In this document: one piece after another, positions 28,579 to 36,882 of the stretch | Numbering within the stretch: position 1 is the stretch's first letter | How the letters are laid out: every line of letters begins with the position of its first letter | Assembly: GCF_017916455.1 (NCBI RefSeq) | Contig: NZ_JAFMSY010000001.1 | Coordinates: forward strand, 496,001-560,000 | Direction of reading: 5' to 3' | DNA length: 64,000 bases | Origin: Nocardioides xinjiangensis | Lineage (GTDB): Bacteria > Actinomycetota > Actinomycetes > Propionibacteriales > Nocardioidaceae | The notes under the pieces: model-generated | What the model saw: only the letters and a program-made list of their open reading frames with translations | What the model was told of the DNA's origin: nothing | The model's database searches: none | Made by a program: the position numbers and the translations under genes

Positions 28579-29940
28579 TCAGCCGCCCGCTGCGCGCCTG
28601 AGGGCGGCCAGGGTCGTCGCGACGTCGTCGACCGTCGTCGACCAGTTGCTGACGCTGACCCGCAGCACGGCTCGGCCGTGCCACCGCGAGCCCGTGGTCC
28701 ACGCCGTCCCCTCGGCGAGCATGGCCGCGACCACGGCCCGCGTGCGGTCGTCGTCGCCGAAGGACGCGCACACCTGGGTGAACTCCACGTCGTTGAGCAC
28801 CTCGGCGCCGTCGATGGCCGCGATCCCCTCCGCGAACGCGGCGGCATGCTCGCAGAAGCCGTCGACGAGCCGCGCGACGCCGTCACGCCCGAGCGCGCGG
28901 AGCACGGCCCACACGGGGAACGCACGGCCCCGCCGACTGATCTCGGGCACCTTGTCGAACGGCTCCCCCACCGCGTCGTGGATCAGGTAGTCGCCGTGCA
29001 TGCCCATCGCCGCACGCAGCGCCGCGCGGTCGCGGACGATGGCGAGGCCGCAGTCGTAGGGCACGTTGAGGGTCTTGTGGGCGTCGGTGGCCCACGAGTC
29101 GGCGTGCTCGACGCCGGCGAGGAGGTACCGGCGTCGCGTGGAGGCGCCGGCAAAGAGCCCGAAGGCTCCGTCGACGTGCACCCAGGCCCCGGCGTCGTGG
29201 GCGGCGGTCACGGTCGCCTCGAACGGGTCGAAGGTCCCGGAGTGCACGTTGCCGGCCTGCAGGACGACGATCGTCGGGCGCCCGTCACCGGCGTCGAGGG
29301 CGGCGGCGAGAGCGGCCGGCTCGATGCGACCCTGGTCGTCGGCCGCGACCGGCTCCGGCGCTCCGAGCCCGAGGTAGCGCAGGCTGAGGTCGACGGTGTC
29401 GTGCCGCTCGGCACCGACGAGGACCCGCACGGGCGGCGACCCGGCGAGCCCCTGCTCGGCGACGTCCCAGCCGGCGCGGCGCAGCACCTCGTCGCGCCCG
29501 GCGGCCAGGCAGGTGAAGTTGGCCATCGTGCCGCCGGTGACGAAGCCGACCGCACTGCCTGCCGGCAGGCCGAGCAGGTCGAGGATCCACTCCTCGGTGA
29601 CGTGCTCCACCGCGGAGTGCGCCGGGGTGGGCGTGCGGAGGCCGGCGTTCTGGTCCCACGCGCTGACCAGCCAGTCGACGGCGAGGGCGGCGGGGTGCGA
29701 GCCGCCGATGACGAACCCGAAGAACCGGCCGCCCGGCATCGCGGTCAGTCCCGGCTCGCATGCCGCGACGAGCTCGTCGACGACCTCCACCGGGTCGCGC
29801 GGTCCGTCCTGCAGGTGCCGGTCGAGGCGGGCCAGCATGTCGTCGGCGCCGAGCCGCGGCGGCACCGGCCGGTCGGCGAGCGAGTCGAGCCACGCGACCG
29901 CGTGCTGGTGGGCGCGGTCCAGGCCGGAGGTGCGGTCCAT
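28579..29940 (-). CDS. pyridoxal-phosphate-dependent amino-acid decarboxylase-family protein
   Basis: A 453-residue fold-type I PLP enzyme of the group II decarboxylase family (DDC/GAD-like). The Schiff-base lysine lies in WATDAHKTLNVPYDCG, with phosphate-binding VTGGTMANF and the Asp of VHVDGAFGLF. The N-terminus has the family PHPRFFGF-like region as PGGRFFGFVIGG. Likely reaction: decarboxylation of an aromatic or acidic amino acid to an amine; specificity is unknown. It stands alone, divergent from the glycosylase-annotated gene. Confidence 0.9.
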   Translation of the reverse strand: MDRTSGLDRAHQHAVAWLDSLADRPVPPRLGADDMLARLDRHLQDGPRDPVEVVDELVAACEPGLTAMPGGRFFGFVIGGSHPAALAVDWLVSAWDQNAGLRTPTPAHSAVEHVTEEWILDLLGLPAGSAVGFVTGGTMANFTCLAAGRDEVLRRAGWDVAEQGLAGSPPVRVLVGAERHDTVDLSLRYLGLGAPEPVAADDQGRIEPAALAAALDAGDGRPTIVVLQAGNVHSGTFDPFEATVTAAHDAGAWVHVDGAFGLFAGASTRRRYLLAGVEHADSWATDAHKTLNVPYDCGLAIVRDRAALRAAMGMHGDYLIHDAVGEPFDKVPEISRRGRAFPVWAVLRALGRDGVARLVDGFCEHAAAFAEGIAAIDGAEVLNDVEFTQVCASFGDDDRTRAVVAAMLAEGTAWTTGSRWHGRAVLRVSVSNWSTTVDDVATTLAALRRAAGG

Positions 29941-30055
29941 GCGGGCAGTGTCCTCCGCGCGCCGGCCCGGGTCGAGGGACCGGGCGAGCGGCCCAGACCG
30001 CCCCGTGCTGCAACCCCCACCGGGCCCCGCGGCTGGGTTGAACTACGTTGGAGCG

Positions 30056-30967
30056 GTGCGCGTGCTGTCCGAGTCCGAGTGGCGCCCGCTCGCCGAGGCG
30101 CACGCCGCCCGCGTCGACGCGTTCGTCGCGCCCCACCTGGCCCGGCGCGCCGACAAGGTCGCCCACCCGGTGCACGACTTCCTCTTCACCTACTACTCCC
30201 AGCGGCCCGCGCAGCTGCGTCGCTGGCACCCCGGTCACGGCGTCGCGCTGGCGGGCGCCGAGGCCTACGCCGGCCTCAAGGGCTACGAGCAGGTCGCGTG
30301 CGCGACCGGCAGCGGCGACGGCGCGGCGCCCGCGACGCGGGTGTCGACGGCGTACGTCGCCTCGCAGCGGCCGCTGCTGGACCGGCTGCACGCCCTGCTG
30401 AGCGCGACGGCCGGCCGCGCGCCCCAGTTCGGCTGCTTCGGCCTGCACGAGTGGGCGATGGTGCACCGCGCCCACGAGGTGGACGGCGGCACCCGCCACG
30501 ACTGGCCGCTGCGGCTGGGGCAGGCGGGCACCGATGCCGTCGTGGAGTCGCACCGCATCGCCTGCTCGCACTTCGACGCCTACCGGTTCTTCACCCCGAG
30601 CGCGCGCCGGCTCAACGTCCTGCAGCCGGGGCGCGACGACCGGCCGGACTTCGAGCAGCCCGGCTGCCTCCACGCCGGGATGGACCTCTACAAGCACGCC
30701 TTCCGGCTCACGCCGATGATCAGCAGCGACCTCGTCGCCGACTGCTTCGAGCTGGCCCGCGACATCCGTGTCCTCGACATGCGCGCGGCGCCGTACGACC
30801 TCACCGACCTCGGCTTCGACCCGGTCCCGATCGAGACGGCCGAGGGCAAGGCGGAGTACGTCGAGGCCCAGAGAGGCTTCGCCGCGCGCGGCGCGCCGCT
30901 GCGGCGACGGCTGGTCGAGCAGTGCGAGCGGCTGCTCGCCGTCGTGCCGGTCGCCGCCGGGAGCTAG
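30056..30967 (+). CDS. conserved actinobacterial protein, usually annotated 3-methyladenine DNA glycosylase
   Basis: A 303-residue protein of a conserved actinobacterial family. Recognisable segments are HPVHDFLFTYYSQRPAQLRRW, CFGLHEWAMVHR, SHFDAYRFFTPSARRLN and PGCLHAGMDLYKHAF. I recall databases naming it a 3-methyladenine glycosylase, but I see no helix-hairpin-helix or AAG motif. The His/Tyr-rich conserved segments could fit a metal enzyme, so the function is open. The GTG at 30056 sits 6 nt after TACGTT (leaderless pattern); a GTG at 30062 with GGAG 8 nt upstream is the alternative. The stop overlaps the convergent sulfotransferase by 4 bp. Confidence 0.85.
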   Translation: MRVLSESEWRPLAEAHAARVDAFVAPHLARRADKVAHPVHDFLFTYYSQRPAQLRRWHPGHGVALAGAEAYAGLKGYEQVACATGSGDGAAPATRVSTAYVASQRPLLDRLHALLSATAGRAPQFGCFGLHEWAMVHRAHEVDGGTRHDWPLRLGQAGTDAVVESHRIACSHFDAYRFFTPSARRLNVLQPGRDDRPDFEQPGCLHAGMDLYKHAFRLTPMISSDLVADCFELARDIRVLDMRAAPYDLTDLGFDPVPIETAEGKAEYVEAQRGFAARGAPLRRRLVEQCERLLAVVPVAAGS

Positions 30968-31611
30968 AACTCGTAGCCGAAGGCCTCGATGGTGTCGGCG
31001 AAGACGGTGGCGACCCGCTCGCGCGACGCCGGGGTGTAGAGCTCGCGGTAGTGCCCGGCCGGACGCGCGTGGCCCTTGGCGCGCGGCAGGTCGGGGCGGC
31101 CGGGCAGGCCGAGGTGGTCCCAGACCTCCTCGAGCTCGGCGTCGAGGTTCTCGTAGCGCAGCACCCGGTCGAGCGCCATCTTCCCGCGGATCCGGTAGAG
31201 CCGGCGGTTGTTGGCCAGCTGCTCGATCCAGATCTCGCGGACGTAGGACTCGAAGTCCGGGAGCTCGGCGCGGTCCTTGTACTTCCAGAAGTAGAGCGAG
31301 ACGACCGCGTCCCACGGGTTCCGCTCGATCGCGAAGGTGAAGTAGTCGGCGAAGACGTCGGCGCCCACGAGGTCGCGCGTGGCCTTCGCGCCCATGTGGT
31401 TGTACGCCTTGCGCGGCAGCGGCGGCGACGTGAAGTTCTGGGGCGGACGGCCGCCGGCGGCCCGGCGGAGCTCCTCGTCCTCGGGGCTGATCTCGGTGAT
31501 GATGTCGTCGGGACCGCACACCTTGGACAACGCGATCTCCACGCTCGTGCCCGCGGTCTTGCGGGTCTTGAGGAAGATGAAGCGGTGCTGGTGGGACGCG
31601 ATCACGGGCAC
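30964..31611 (-). CDS. sulfotransferase-family protein
   Basis: A 215-residue small sulfotransferase. The 5'-phosphosulfate loop is FIFLKTRKTAGTSVE at the N-terminus, and the 3'-phosphate region is FAIERNPWDAVVSLYFWK. This fits membrane-associated or secreted-glycan sulfotransferases of the Sulfotransfer_2 type, with PAPS as donor. GTG codons at 31611 and 31605 are both possible starts; the first leaves 36 bp to the divergent pentapeptide gene. The acceptor is unknown. Confidence 0.85.
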   Translation of the reverse strand: MPVIASHQHRFIFLKTRKTAGTSVEIALSKVCGPDDIITEISPEDEELRRAAGGRPPQNFTSPPLPRKAYNHMGAKATRDLVGADVFADYFTFAIERNPWDAVVSLYFWKYKDRAELPDFESYVREIWIEQLANNRRLYRIRGKMALDRVLRYENLDAELEEVWDHLGLPGRPDLPRAKGHARPAGHYRELYTPASRERVATVFADTIEAFGYEF

Positions 31612-31647
31612 GACCCTATCGGCCGCGTGACGGATACGGTGGCTGCC

Positions 31648-32256
31648 GTGACCGAGCCCCAGCACGCCGCCGGACAGCACTTCCGCGGCGACGACTGGTA
31701 CGGCGACGACCTGGGCGGGGCCCGCTTCGTGGAGTGTACGTTCACCGACGTGGACCTGTCCGAGGCGACCACGACGGGGGCGACGTTCGAGCGGTGCACC
31801 TTCCACGGCGGCCGGTTCAACGCCTCCGCCCACACCGCGACGGCGTTCGTGGGCTGCGACTTCCGGCGCACGTCGTTCTTCGGCGCGAGCCTCGACGGCT
31901 GCAAGCTCGTCGGCAGCACGTTCTCCGAGTGCGTGCTGCGCCCGCTGACGGTCACCGGCGGCTCGTGGCTCGGCGTGACGATCCGCGGCACCAGCCTCGC
32001 GCGGGTCGACCTCAGCGGCGTCGACCTCCGCGAGGCCGACCTGTCGCTGTCCGACCTCACCCTCGCCACGCTGGCCCGTGCCCGCCTCGACCGGGCGGTG
32101 CTCCGTGGGACCACGCTCGACCGCACCGACCTGCGCGCTGCGAGCCTCGACGGCGTCGACCTCACGGCCGCCGTGCTCACCCGGACCCGGCTGGACCTCG
32201 CCGGCGCCGTCCTGCTCGCGCAGCTCCACGGCGCCGAGGTCGACACCACGGCCTGA
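31648..32256 (+). CDS. pentapeptide-repeat protein
   Basis: A 202-residue protein made largely of A(D/N)LxX-type pentapeptide repeats, for example the run LSGVDLREADLSLSDLTLAT, giving a right-handed quadrilateral beta-helix from about residue 20 to the end. A hexamer TACGGT (31635-31640) lies 7 nt before the GTG at 31648, so translation is probably leaderless. Some family members mimic DNA and protect gyrase (Qnr, MfpA); nothing here identifies such a target. It converges on the TetR gene 2 bp away. Confidence 0.88.
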   Translation: MTEPQHAAGQHFRGDDWYGDDLGGARFVECTFTDVDLSEATTTGATFERCTFHGGRFNASAHTATAFVGCDFRRTSFFGASLDGCKLVGSTFSECVLRPLTVTGGSWLGVTIRGTSLARVDLSGVDLREADLSLSDLTLATLARARLDRAVLRGTTLDRTDLRAASLDGVDLTAAVLTRTRLDLAGAVLLAQLHGAEVDTTA

Positions 32257-32258
32257 GC

Positions 32259-32810
32259 TCAGGCCAGCCGGGCGCGCAGGCCGTCGATCACGAGGTCGAG
32301 GCCGAGCTCGAAGTCGGGCAGCGACTCCAGGGACCGGTCGACCGCGCCGAGGCTGACGGCCTGCCGGGCGGTCTGCTCCTCGAAGGCGTGCCCGAAGACG
32401 TAGTGGAGCAGGGTCCGGGAGGCGACCGCGACCAGCTCGGCGGGCGCGCCGGCGTCGGCTAGGACCTTCTCGAGCTCGGCGACCGGGGCGGCCGCCCCGA
32501 GACCGAAGGCCCACACGGTCGCCACGACGTCGGCGCCGTCGGTGCACGCGAGCATCGCGTGCCGGAGCTCGGTGCACACCTCGCGCAGCCGGTCGGGCCA
32601 CTCCACGGCGGTCCGCGGTCGCGCACCACGGGCCAGGATCTCGTCGGCGACCGCGGCGAGCAGCGCCTGCTTGCTCGCGAAGTGGTGGTAGATCGCGCTC
32701 GGCTGCACCTCGAGCTCCGCGCCGAGCCGGCGCATCGTGAGCGCGGCGAGGCCGTGCGCGTCGAGCAGGGCGACGGCCCGGGCGAGCACGTCGGCTCGGC
32801 GGTGCGGCAC
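32259..32810 (-). CDS. bioQ: TetR-family repressor, BioQ-like
   Basis: A 183-residue TetR regulator. The helix-turn-helix is at about 22-52 (LTMRRLGAELEVQPSAIYHHF), followed by an all-helical ligand domain. The GTG start follows GAGGGG. It is divergent from bioYMN, and the gap holds two TGAAC-N3-GTTCA-like sites. BioQ regulators of mycobacteria and corynebacteria recognise that type of palindrome, so biotin-gene repression is the likely role. The assignment rests on neighbourhood and operator. Confidence 0.85.
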   Translation of the reverse strand: MPHRRADVLARAVALLDAHGLAALTMRRLGAELEVQPSAIYHHFASKQALLAAVADEILARGARPRTAVEWPDRLREVCTELRHAMLACTDGADVVATVWAFGLGAAAPVAELEKVLADAGAPAELVAVASRTLLHYVFGHAFEEQTARQAVSLGAVDRSLESLPDFELGLDLVIDGLRARLA

Positions 32811-32876
32811 GACGTACCCCTCTCGCTCGCGAGGTCGCGACCCCGGCGTTGACGCGCCGGCTCCGCGACCCTAACC

Positions 32877-32904
32877 TGAACACCGTTCAACTGATCACCG
32901 TTCA
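32877..32904. promoter_or_regulatory. two tandem BioQ-type operators before bioY
   Basis: TGAAC-ACC-GTTCA (32877-32889, perfect) and TGATC-ACC-GTTCA (32892-32904, one mismatch) are offset by 15 bp. A possible -10 element TAACCT overlaps the left edge at 32872-32877, so repressor binding would cover the transcription start. Confidence 0.8.
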
Positions 32905-32921
32905 GGTAGAGGAAACACCCG

Positions 32922-33533
32922 ATGAGCACCCGTCGCAACCCCGGCACCGACGTCGCCCTGGTCGCCGCCTTCGCCGCCCTCGTCGCGGTCTGCGCCCTGC
33001 TGCCCGCCATCAAGGTCGCCGGTCCGGTCCCGATCACGCTGCAGACCTTCGCGGTGCTGCTCTCGGGCGCGGTGCTGGGCATGCGACGCGGCTTCCTCGC
33101 CGTCTCGCTGTACGTCGCCGCCGGCGCCGCGGGCCTGCCGATCTTCTCCGGCGGCGCCGCCGGCCTCGCCGTGCTGGCCGGTCCGACCGCCGGCTACCTG
33201 CTCGGCTTCCCGCTCGCCGCCGCCTTGTGCGGCGCCATCGTGGAGCGCCTCCCCCGGCGCTCGCTCGGCAGCGCGGTGGCGATCTTCTGCGCGGGCCTGG
33301 TGAGCTCGGCGGTCTTCATCCACACCTGCGGCATGGCGGGCCTCGTCGTGCGCGCCGACCTGACGTGGTCCCAGGCGTGGGACGTCGACAAGGTCTTCTG
33401 GCTCGGCGACGTCCTGAAGAACGTCGCCATGTCGCTCGTGGCCACCGCCGTGCACCGGGCCTTCCCCGACATGCTCGCCCGACCGGACGCCCCCGCCGGC
33501 ACCGAGCAGCCCCAGGGAACGCCCGCCGCGTGA
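32922..33533 (+). CDS. bioY: BioY biotin-specific substrate-binding membrane protein
   Basis: A 203-residue S-component of an energy-coupling-factor transporter, with six membrane helices. BioY hallmarks: PVPITLQTFAVLLSGAVLG and GAAGLPIFSGGAAGLAVLAG followed by TAGYLLGF. It binds biotin and couples to the ATPase and T-component encoded next. The ATG follows GAGGAAA. It overlaps the ATPase gene by 4 bp. Confidence 0.95.
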   Translation: MSTRRNPGTDVALVAAFAALVAVCALLPAIKVAGPVPITLQTFAVLLSGAVLGMRRGFLAVSLYVAAGAAGLPIFSGGAAGLAVLAGPTAGYLLGFPLAAALCGAIVERLPRRSLGSAVAIFCAGLVSSAVFIHTCGMAGLVVRADLTWSQAWDVDKVFWLGDVLKNVAMSLVATAVHRAFPDMLARPDAPAGTEQPQGTPAA

Positions 33534-34219
33534 GCGAGGTCCGCCTCGAGCAGGTGACCGTCTCGTTCCCCACCCACGACGGCCACCGGCAGGTGCTCCA
33601 GGAGACGTCGCTGCACCTGACCGAGCGCCGCATCGCGCTGGTGGGGCCCAACGGGTCGGGCAAGTCGACGCTCGCCCGCCTCGTCAACGGCCTGGTCGCC
33701 GCGACGACCGGGCGCGTGCTTGTCGACGGCCTCGACGTGGCACGCGAGGGGCGGGAGGTGCGCCGGCGCGTGGGGTTCGTCTTCACCGACCCGGCCGCGC
33801 AGCTCGTGATGCCGACGGCCCGCGAGGACGTCGCCCTCTCCCTGCGGCGCACGCACCGGGACCGCCCCGAGCGCCTCGTCGCCGCGGACCGGGTGCTGGC
33901 CGACGTCGGGCTGGCGGGCTTCGGCGACCGCAGCGTGCACGGGCTGTCCGGGGGCGAGGGCCAGCTGCTCGCCCTGGCCGGCGTGCTCGCCACCCGGCCG
34001 TCGCTCCTCGTCGCCGACGAGCCGACGACGCTGCTCGACCTGGGCAACAGCCGCCGCATCGGCGAGCTGCTCCTCGGCCTGCCGCAGCAGCTCGTGGTGG
34101 TGACGCACGACCTCGAGCTGGCCGCGCGCTGCGACCGCGTGCTGCTCGTGCGCGCCGGGCGCGTCGAGCGCGACGGGGACCCCGCAGAGGTCGTCGAGCA
34201 CTACCGGGCGACCGCGTGA
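33530..34219 (+). CDS. bioM: ECF transporter ATP-binding protein (BioM/CbiO type)
   Basis: A 229-residue ABC ATPase. Walker A GPNGSGKST, Q-loop region FTDPAAQLVMPT, signature LSGGEGQLLALA, Walker B LLVADEPTTLLD and H-loop VVTHD are all intact. The GTG start at 33530 overlaps the bioY stop (GTGA), and its stop overlaps the T-component start in the same way. It energises biotin uptake. Confidence 0.94.
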   Translation: MSEVRLEQVTVSFPTHDGHRQVLQETSLHLTERRIALVGPNGSGKSTLARLVNGLVAATTGRVLVDGLDVAREGREVRRRVGFVFTDPAAQLVMPTAREDVALSLRRTHRDRPERLVAADRVLADVGLAGFGDRSVHGLSGGEGQLLALAGVLATRPSLLVADEPTTLLDLGNSRRIGELLLGLPQQLVVVTHDLELAARCDRVLLVRAGRVERDGDPAEVVEHYRATA

Positions 34220-34827
34220 GCGCTCAGCTCCTGGGCCTGCACCAGCCCGGTACGACGTGGCTGCACCGCCTCGGAGCCGGCGCCAAGCTGCTCGGCCTGA
34301 TGGCCGCCGGCCTCGCCGTGGTCGTCGTCCGCGGTCCGGCCTCGGCGCTCGTCGCCGTGACCCTCGCCGCGGCGCTGCTCGGGTGGTCCGGCGCCCGGGT
34401 CGGTCGCACGCTGGCGGCGATGCGCTGGCTGCTGCTCACGGCGGCCCTCCTCGGCGGTTGGACGGTCTGGCAGCACGGCTGGCCGCGCGCGGTCGAGGTC
34501 GTCGGCGACCTCGTCGCGCTGATCCTGCTCGCGACCACCCTGACCGTGACCACACCGGTCGACGAGGTGATGGACGCCGTCGCCCGCGGCCTGCGGCCCC
34601 TGCGGCGTCTCGGTGTCGACCCGGAGGTCGTGGCGCTCGCCTTCTCGCTCATGCTCCGCGCCATCCCGTCGACGATCGTGCTGGCCGAGGAGGCCCGCGA
34701 CGCAGCGCTCGCCCGCGGGTTGGAGCGCTCGCCGCGCGCGCGGCTGATCCCGTTCGTGGTGCGCGTCGTGGCCCGCGCCCGCGACACCGGGGACGCCCTG
34801 CACGCCCGCGGGATCGGCGAGGACTAG
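34216..34827 (+). CDS. bioN: ECF transporter transmembrane T-component (BioN/EcfT)
   Basis: A 203-residue membrane coupling subunit. It has about five helices and two cytoplasmic coupling helices ending in Ala-Arg-Gly motifs (AALARGLERSP and ALHARGIGED), the EcfT signature. The GTG start overlaps the bioM stop. It completes a dedicated BioMNY importer under the divergent TetR. It ends 4 bp from the convergent amidase gene. Confidence 0.93.
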   Translation: MSAQLLGLHQPGTTWLHRLGAGAKLLGLMAAGLAVVVVRGPASALVAVTLAAALLGWSGARVGRTLAAMRWLLLTAALLGGWTVWQHGWPRAVEVVGDLVALILLATTLTVTTPVDEVMDAVARGLRPLRRLGVDPEVVALAFSLMLRAIPSTIVLAEEARDAALARGLERSPRARLIPFVVRVVARARDTGDALHARGIGED

Positions 34828-34831
34828 CGCC

Positions 34832-36235
34832 TCACCAGCCGGCCGGGCGCCGGTGCGCCCACGGCGCGGCGGTCTCGACCTGTGCGGCCACGGAGAGCAG
34901 CAGCTCCTCCTCCGCGGGCCGCGCGGCCAGCATGACGCCGACCGGCAGTCCGTCGTCGGTCCAGTGCAGCGGCAGCGACACCGCGGGCATGCCGGTGACG
35001 TTCCACGCGCTCGTCCACGGCGTGAAGGCCTTCTGGCGGTCGAAGTCCCGCGCGGGGTCCGCGTCGTCGCGGAGGGCGCCCACCGCCACCGGGGGCATGG
35101 CGAGGGTCGGCGTCAGCACGACGTCGTACGGCGCCAGCGCGGCGAGCGCCGCCGCCGCGTGCTGCCGCAGCCGCCCGATGGCCAGGCCGAACTCGGGCCC
35201 GCTGACCGCGTGACCGCGCTCGCCGAGCCAGCGGGTGAGCGGCCGGAGCCGGTCCTCGCGGCCCGGCGGGGCGGCCGACAGCGCGGTGAGCACCGCCCAG
35301 CACGTCTCGAAGTCCGCGACCGCCTCGGGCGGGATCGGCACGGGCACGTCCTCGACGTCGTGGCCCAGCGACTCCAGCAGCCGGGAGGCACGCTGCCAGG
35401 CCGTCACGCTGGAGCCGTGCACCTCCACGTCGGCGATGACGGGCGCGATGAACCTCGCGACCCGGAGCCGACCGGGCAGGCGGTCGCAGGCATCGAGGAA
35501 CGGCCCGGACGGCGCAGGTGCCCAGAACGGGTCGCCCACCCGCCGACCCGCGAGCACGTCGAGCAGGGCCGCCGCGTCGCGCACGGTGCGGGCCAGGGTG
35601 CCGGCGGTGGCGAGGCCCACGGGGTCGCCGTAGCGCGGGGCGCCGCTGATCCGGCCGCGGGACGGCTTTAGCCCGACGAGCCCGCAGCAGGACGCGGGGA
35701 TGCGGATCGAGCCGCCGCCGTCGGAGCCGGGCGCGAGCGGGAGCAGTCCCGCCGCGACGGCGGCGGCGGCCCCGCCGGAGGAGCCGCCGGCCGTCCGCCC
35801 GGTGTCCCACGGCGTGACGGCGGGCGGCGCGACGTCGGGCTCGGTGTAGCAGGGCGACCCGAACTCCGGCGTGCTCGTCTTGCCCAGGCTGGGCATGCCG
35901 GCGGCCTCGACCGTGAGGACGAGGTCGTCGGAGACGTCCGGGACGAAGTCGTCGTACGCCGCCGAGCCGAAGGTGGTGCGCACGCCGGCCGTCGGGTGCA
36001 GGTCCTTGATGCCGGTCGGGACGCCCCAGAGCGGACCCGCGTCCGTGGGGCGTCCCTCGGCGGTGAGGCGGGTGGTCAGCCGGCGCGCGTGCTCGCGCGC
36101 CAGGTCGTGCGTGGTGGTGACGAAGGCCCCGACGCGGTCGAGGCGGCCGGCGTAGTGCTCCACCAGCTCGAGCGGCGACACCTCGCCGCGGCGCACGGCG
36201 TCGCCCTGCTCGAGCGCGGTCAGGTCGTGGAGCAC
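34832..36235 (-). CDS. amidase (amidase-signature family)
   Basis: A 467-residue amidase-signature hydrolase. The Ser-cisSer-Lys triad is visible: Lys77 in GVPTGIKDLHPT, the serine pair 152/153 in TAGGSSGGAAAAV, and nucleophile Ser176 in GSDGGGSIRIPA. It hydrolyses a carboxamide; family substrates range from aryl-amides to Asn/Gln-tRNA, but no GatB/GatC partner is near, so this is a stand-alone catabolic or detoxifying amidase. It lies between the biotin operon and the FMN-reductase gene. Confidence 0.92.
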   Translation of the reverse strand: MLHDLTALEQGDAVRRGEVSPLELVEHYAGRLDRVGAFVTTTHDLAREHARRLTTRLTAEGRPTDAGPLWGVPTGIKDLHPTAGVRTTFGSAAYDDFVPDVSDDLVLTVEAAGMPSLGKTSTPEFGSPCYTEPDVAPPAVTPWDTGRTAGGSSGGAAAAVAAGLLPLAPGSDGGGSIRIPASCCGLVGLKPSRGRISGAPRYGDPVGLATAGTLARTVRDAAALLDVLAGRRVGDPFWAPAPSGPFLDACDRLPGRLRVARFIAPVIADVEVHGSSVTAWQRASRLLESLGHDVEDVPVPIPPEAVADFETCWAVLTALSAAPPGREDRLRPLTRWLGERGHAVSGPEFGLAIGRLRQHAAAALAALAPYDVVLTPTLAMPPVAVGALRDDADPARDFDRQKAFTPWTSAWNVTGMPAVSLPLHWTDDGLPVGVMLAARPAEEELLLSVAAQVETAAPWAHRRPAGW

Positions 36236-36254
36236 GCCGCCGACCGTACCGGGA

Positions 36255-36809
36255 TCAGGCAGCGACCTCGGCCTCGTGCGCCACCAGGTCGTCGAGGGCG
36301 GTGAGGAAGCGCCGCACGGCCGCCTCGTCCTGCAGCGGGTCGCCCGCGACGGCGGGCTCGTCCACCACGATGGTGTCGACGACCAGGGCGCCGGCGATGC
36401 GCGCGGAGTGGCGGGCGTGCTCGTGCGACCACTTGCCGCCGTACGGCGTGGGCGTGGCGCCGATGGCCGCGAAGGGCTTGCCGACGATGGCGCCCTGGCC
36501 GTAGGGCCGGGAGAGCCAGTCGATGGCGTTGTTGAGCACGGCCGGCATGGTGCCGTTGTACTCCGGCGTCACGGCGAGGACGCGGTCGGCGGAGGCGACG
36601 GCCTCGCGCAGCGCGGTGGCGCTGGCCGGGGCGTCGTCCCCGTCGAGCTCCTCGTTGTAGAACGGGACGCGGTCGATGCCCTCGACGACGTCGACGGTGA
36701 CGCCCGCCGGCGCGTGGTCGCGCAGGTGCTCGGCGATGCGGCGGTTGAGGGAGCCGGTGCGGGAGGATCCGAGGAGGACGGCGACACGGATCTGCTTGTC
36801 AGTGGTCAT
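36255..36809 (-). CDS. NADPH-dependent FMN reductase-family flavoprotein
   Basis: A 184-residue flavodoxin-fold reductase. The FMN phosphate loop is GSSRTGSLNRRIAEHL and the isoalloxazine loop is VTPEYNGTMPAVLNNAIDWL, as in quinone, azo or chromate reductases. The ATG at 36809 is chosen because upstream in-frame sequence crosses the operator region. A palindromic site 9 bp upstream and a divergent TetR gene imply repression relieved by a xenobiotic or quinone signal. Confidence 0.92.
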   Translation of the reverse strand: MTTDKQIRVAVLLGSSRTGSLNRRIAEHLRDHAPAGVTVDVVEGIDRVPFYNEELDGDDAPASATALREAVASADRVLAVTPEYNGTMPAVLNNAIDWLSRPYGQGAIVGKPFAAIGATPTPYGGKWSHEHARHSARIAGALVVDTIVVDEPAVAGDPLQDEAAVRRFLTALDDLVAHEAEVAA

Positions 36810-36817
36810 GCCGGTCC

Positions 36818-36837
36818 AAACGGACCGCAGTCCGGTT
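36818..36837. promoter_or_regulatory. TetR-type operator between the FMN reductase and its divergent regulator
   Basis: AAACGGAC (36818-36825) and GTCCGGTT (36830-36837) are inverted with 7 of 8 positions matching and a 4-nt spacer, 8 bp from the reductase start codon. Size and position fit a TetR dimer site blocking reductase transcription. Confidence 0.65.
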
Positions 36838-36882
36838 CTATTCCGGTGCAGCCGAACTTCCTGCCGCCCTACTCTGGGTGCC

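Noticed and set aside
32877..32889. LexA/SOS box at TGAACACCGTTCA
   Set aside because: Actinobacterial SOS boxes have GAAC-N4-GTTC; here the spacer is 3 nt and the neighbours are biotin transport genes, which fits BioQ.
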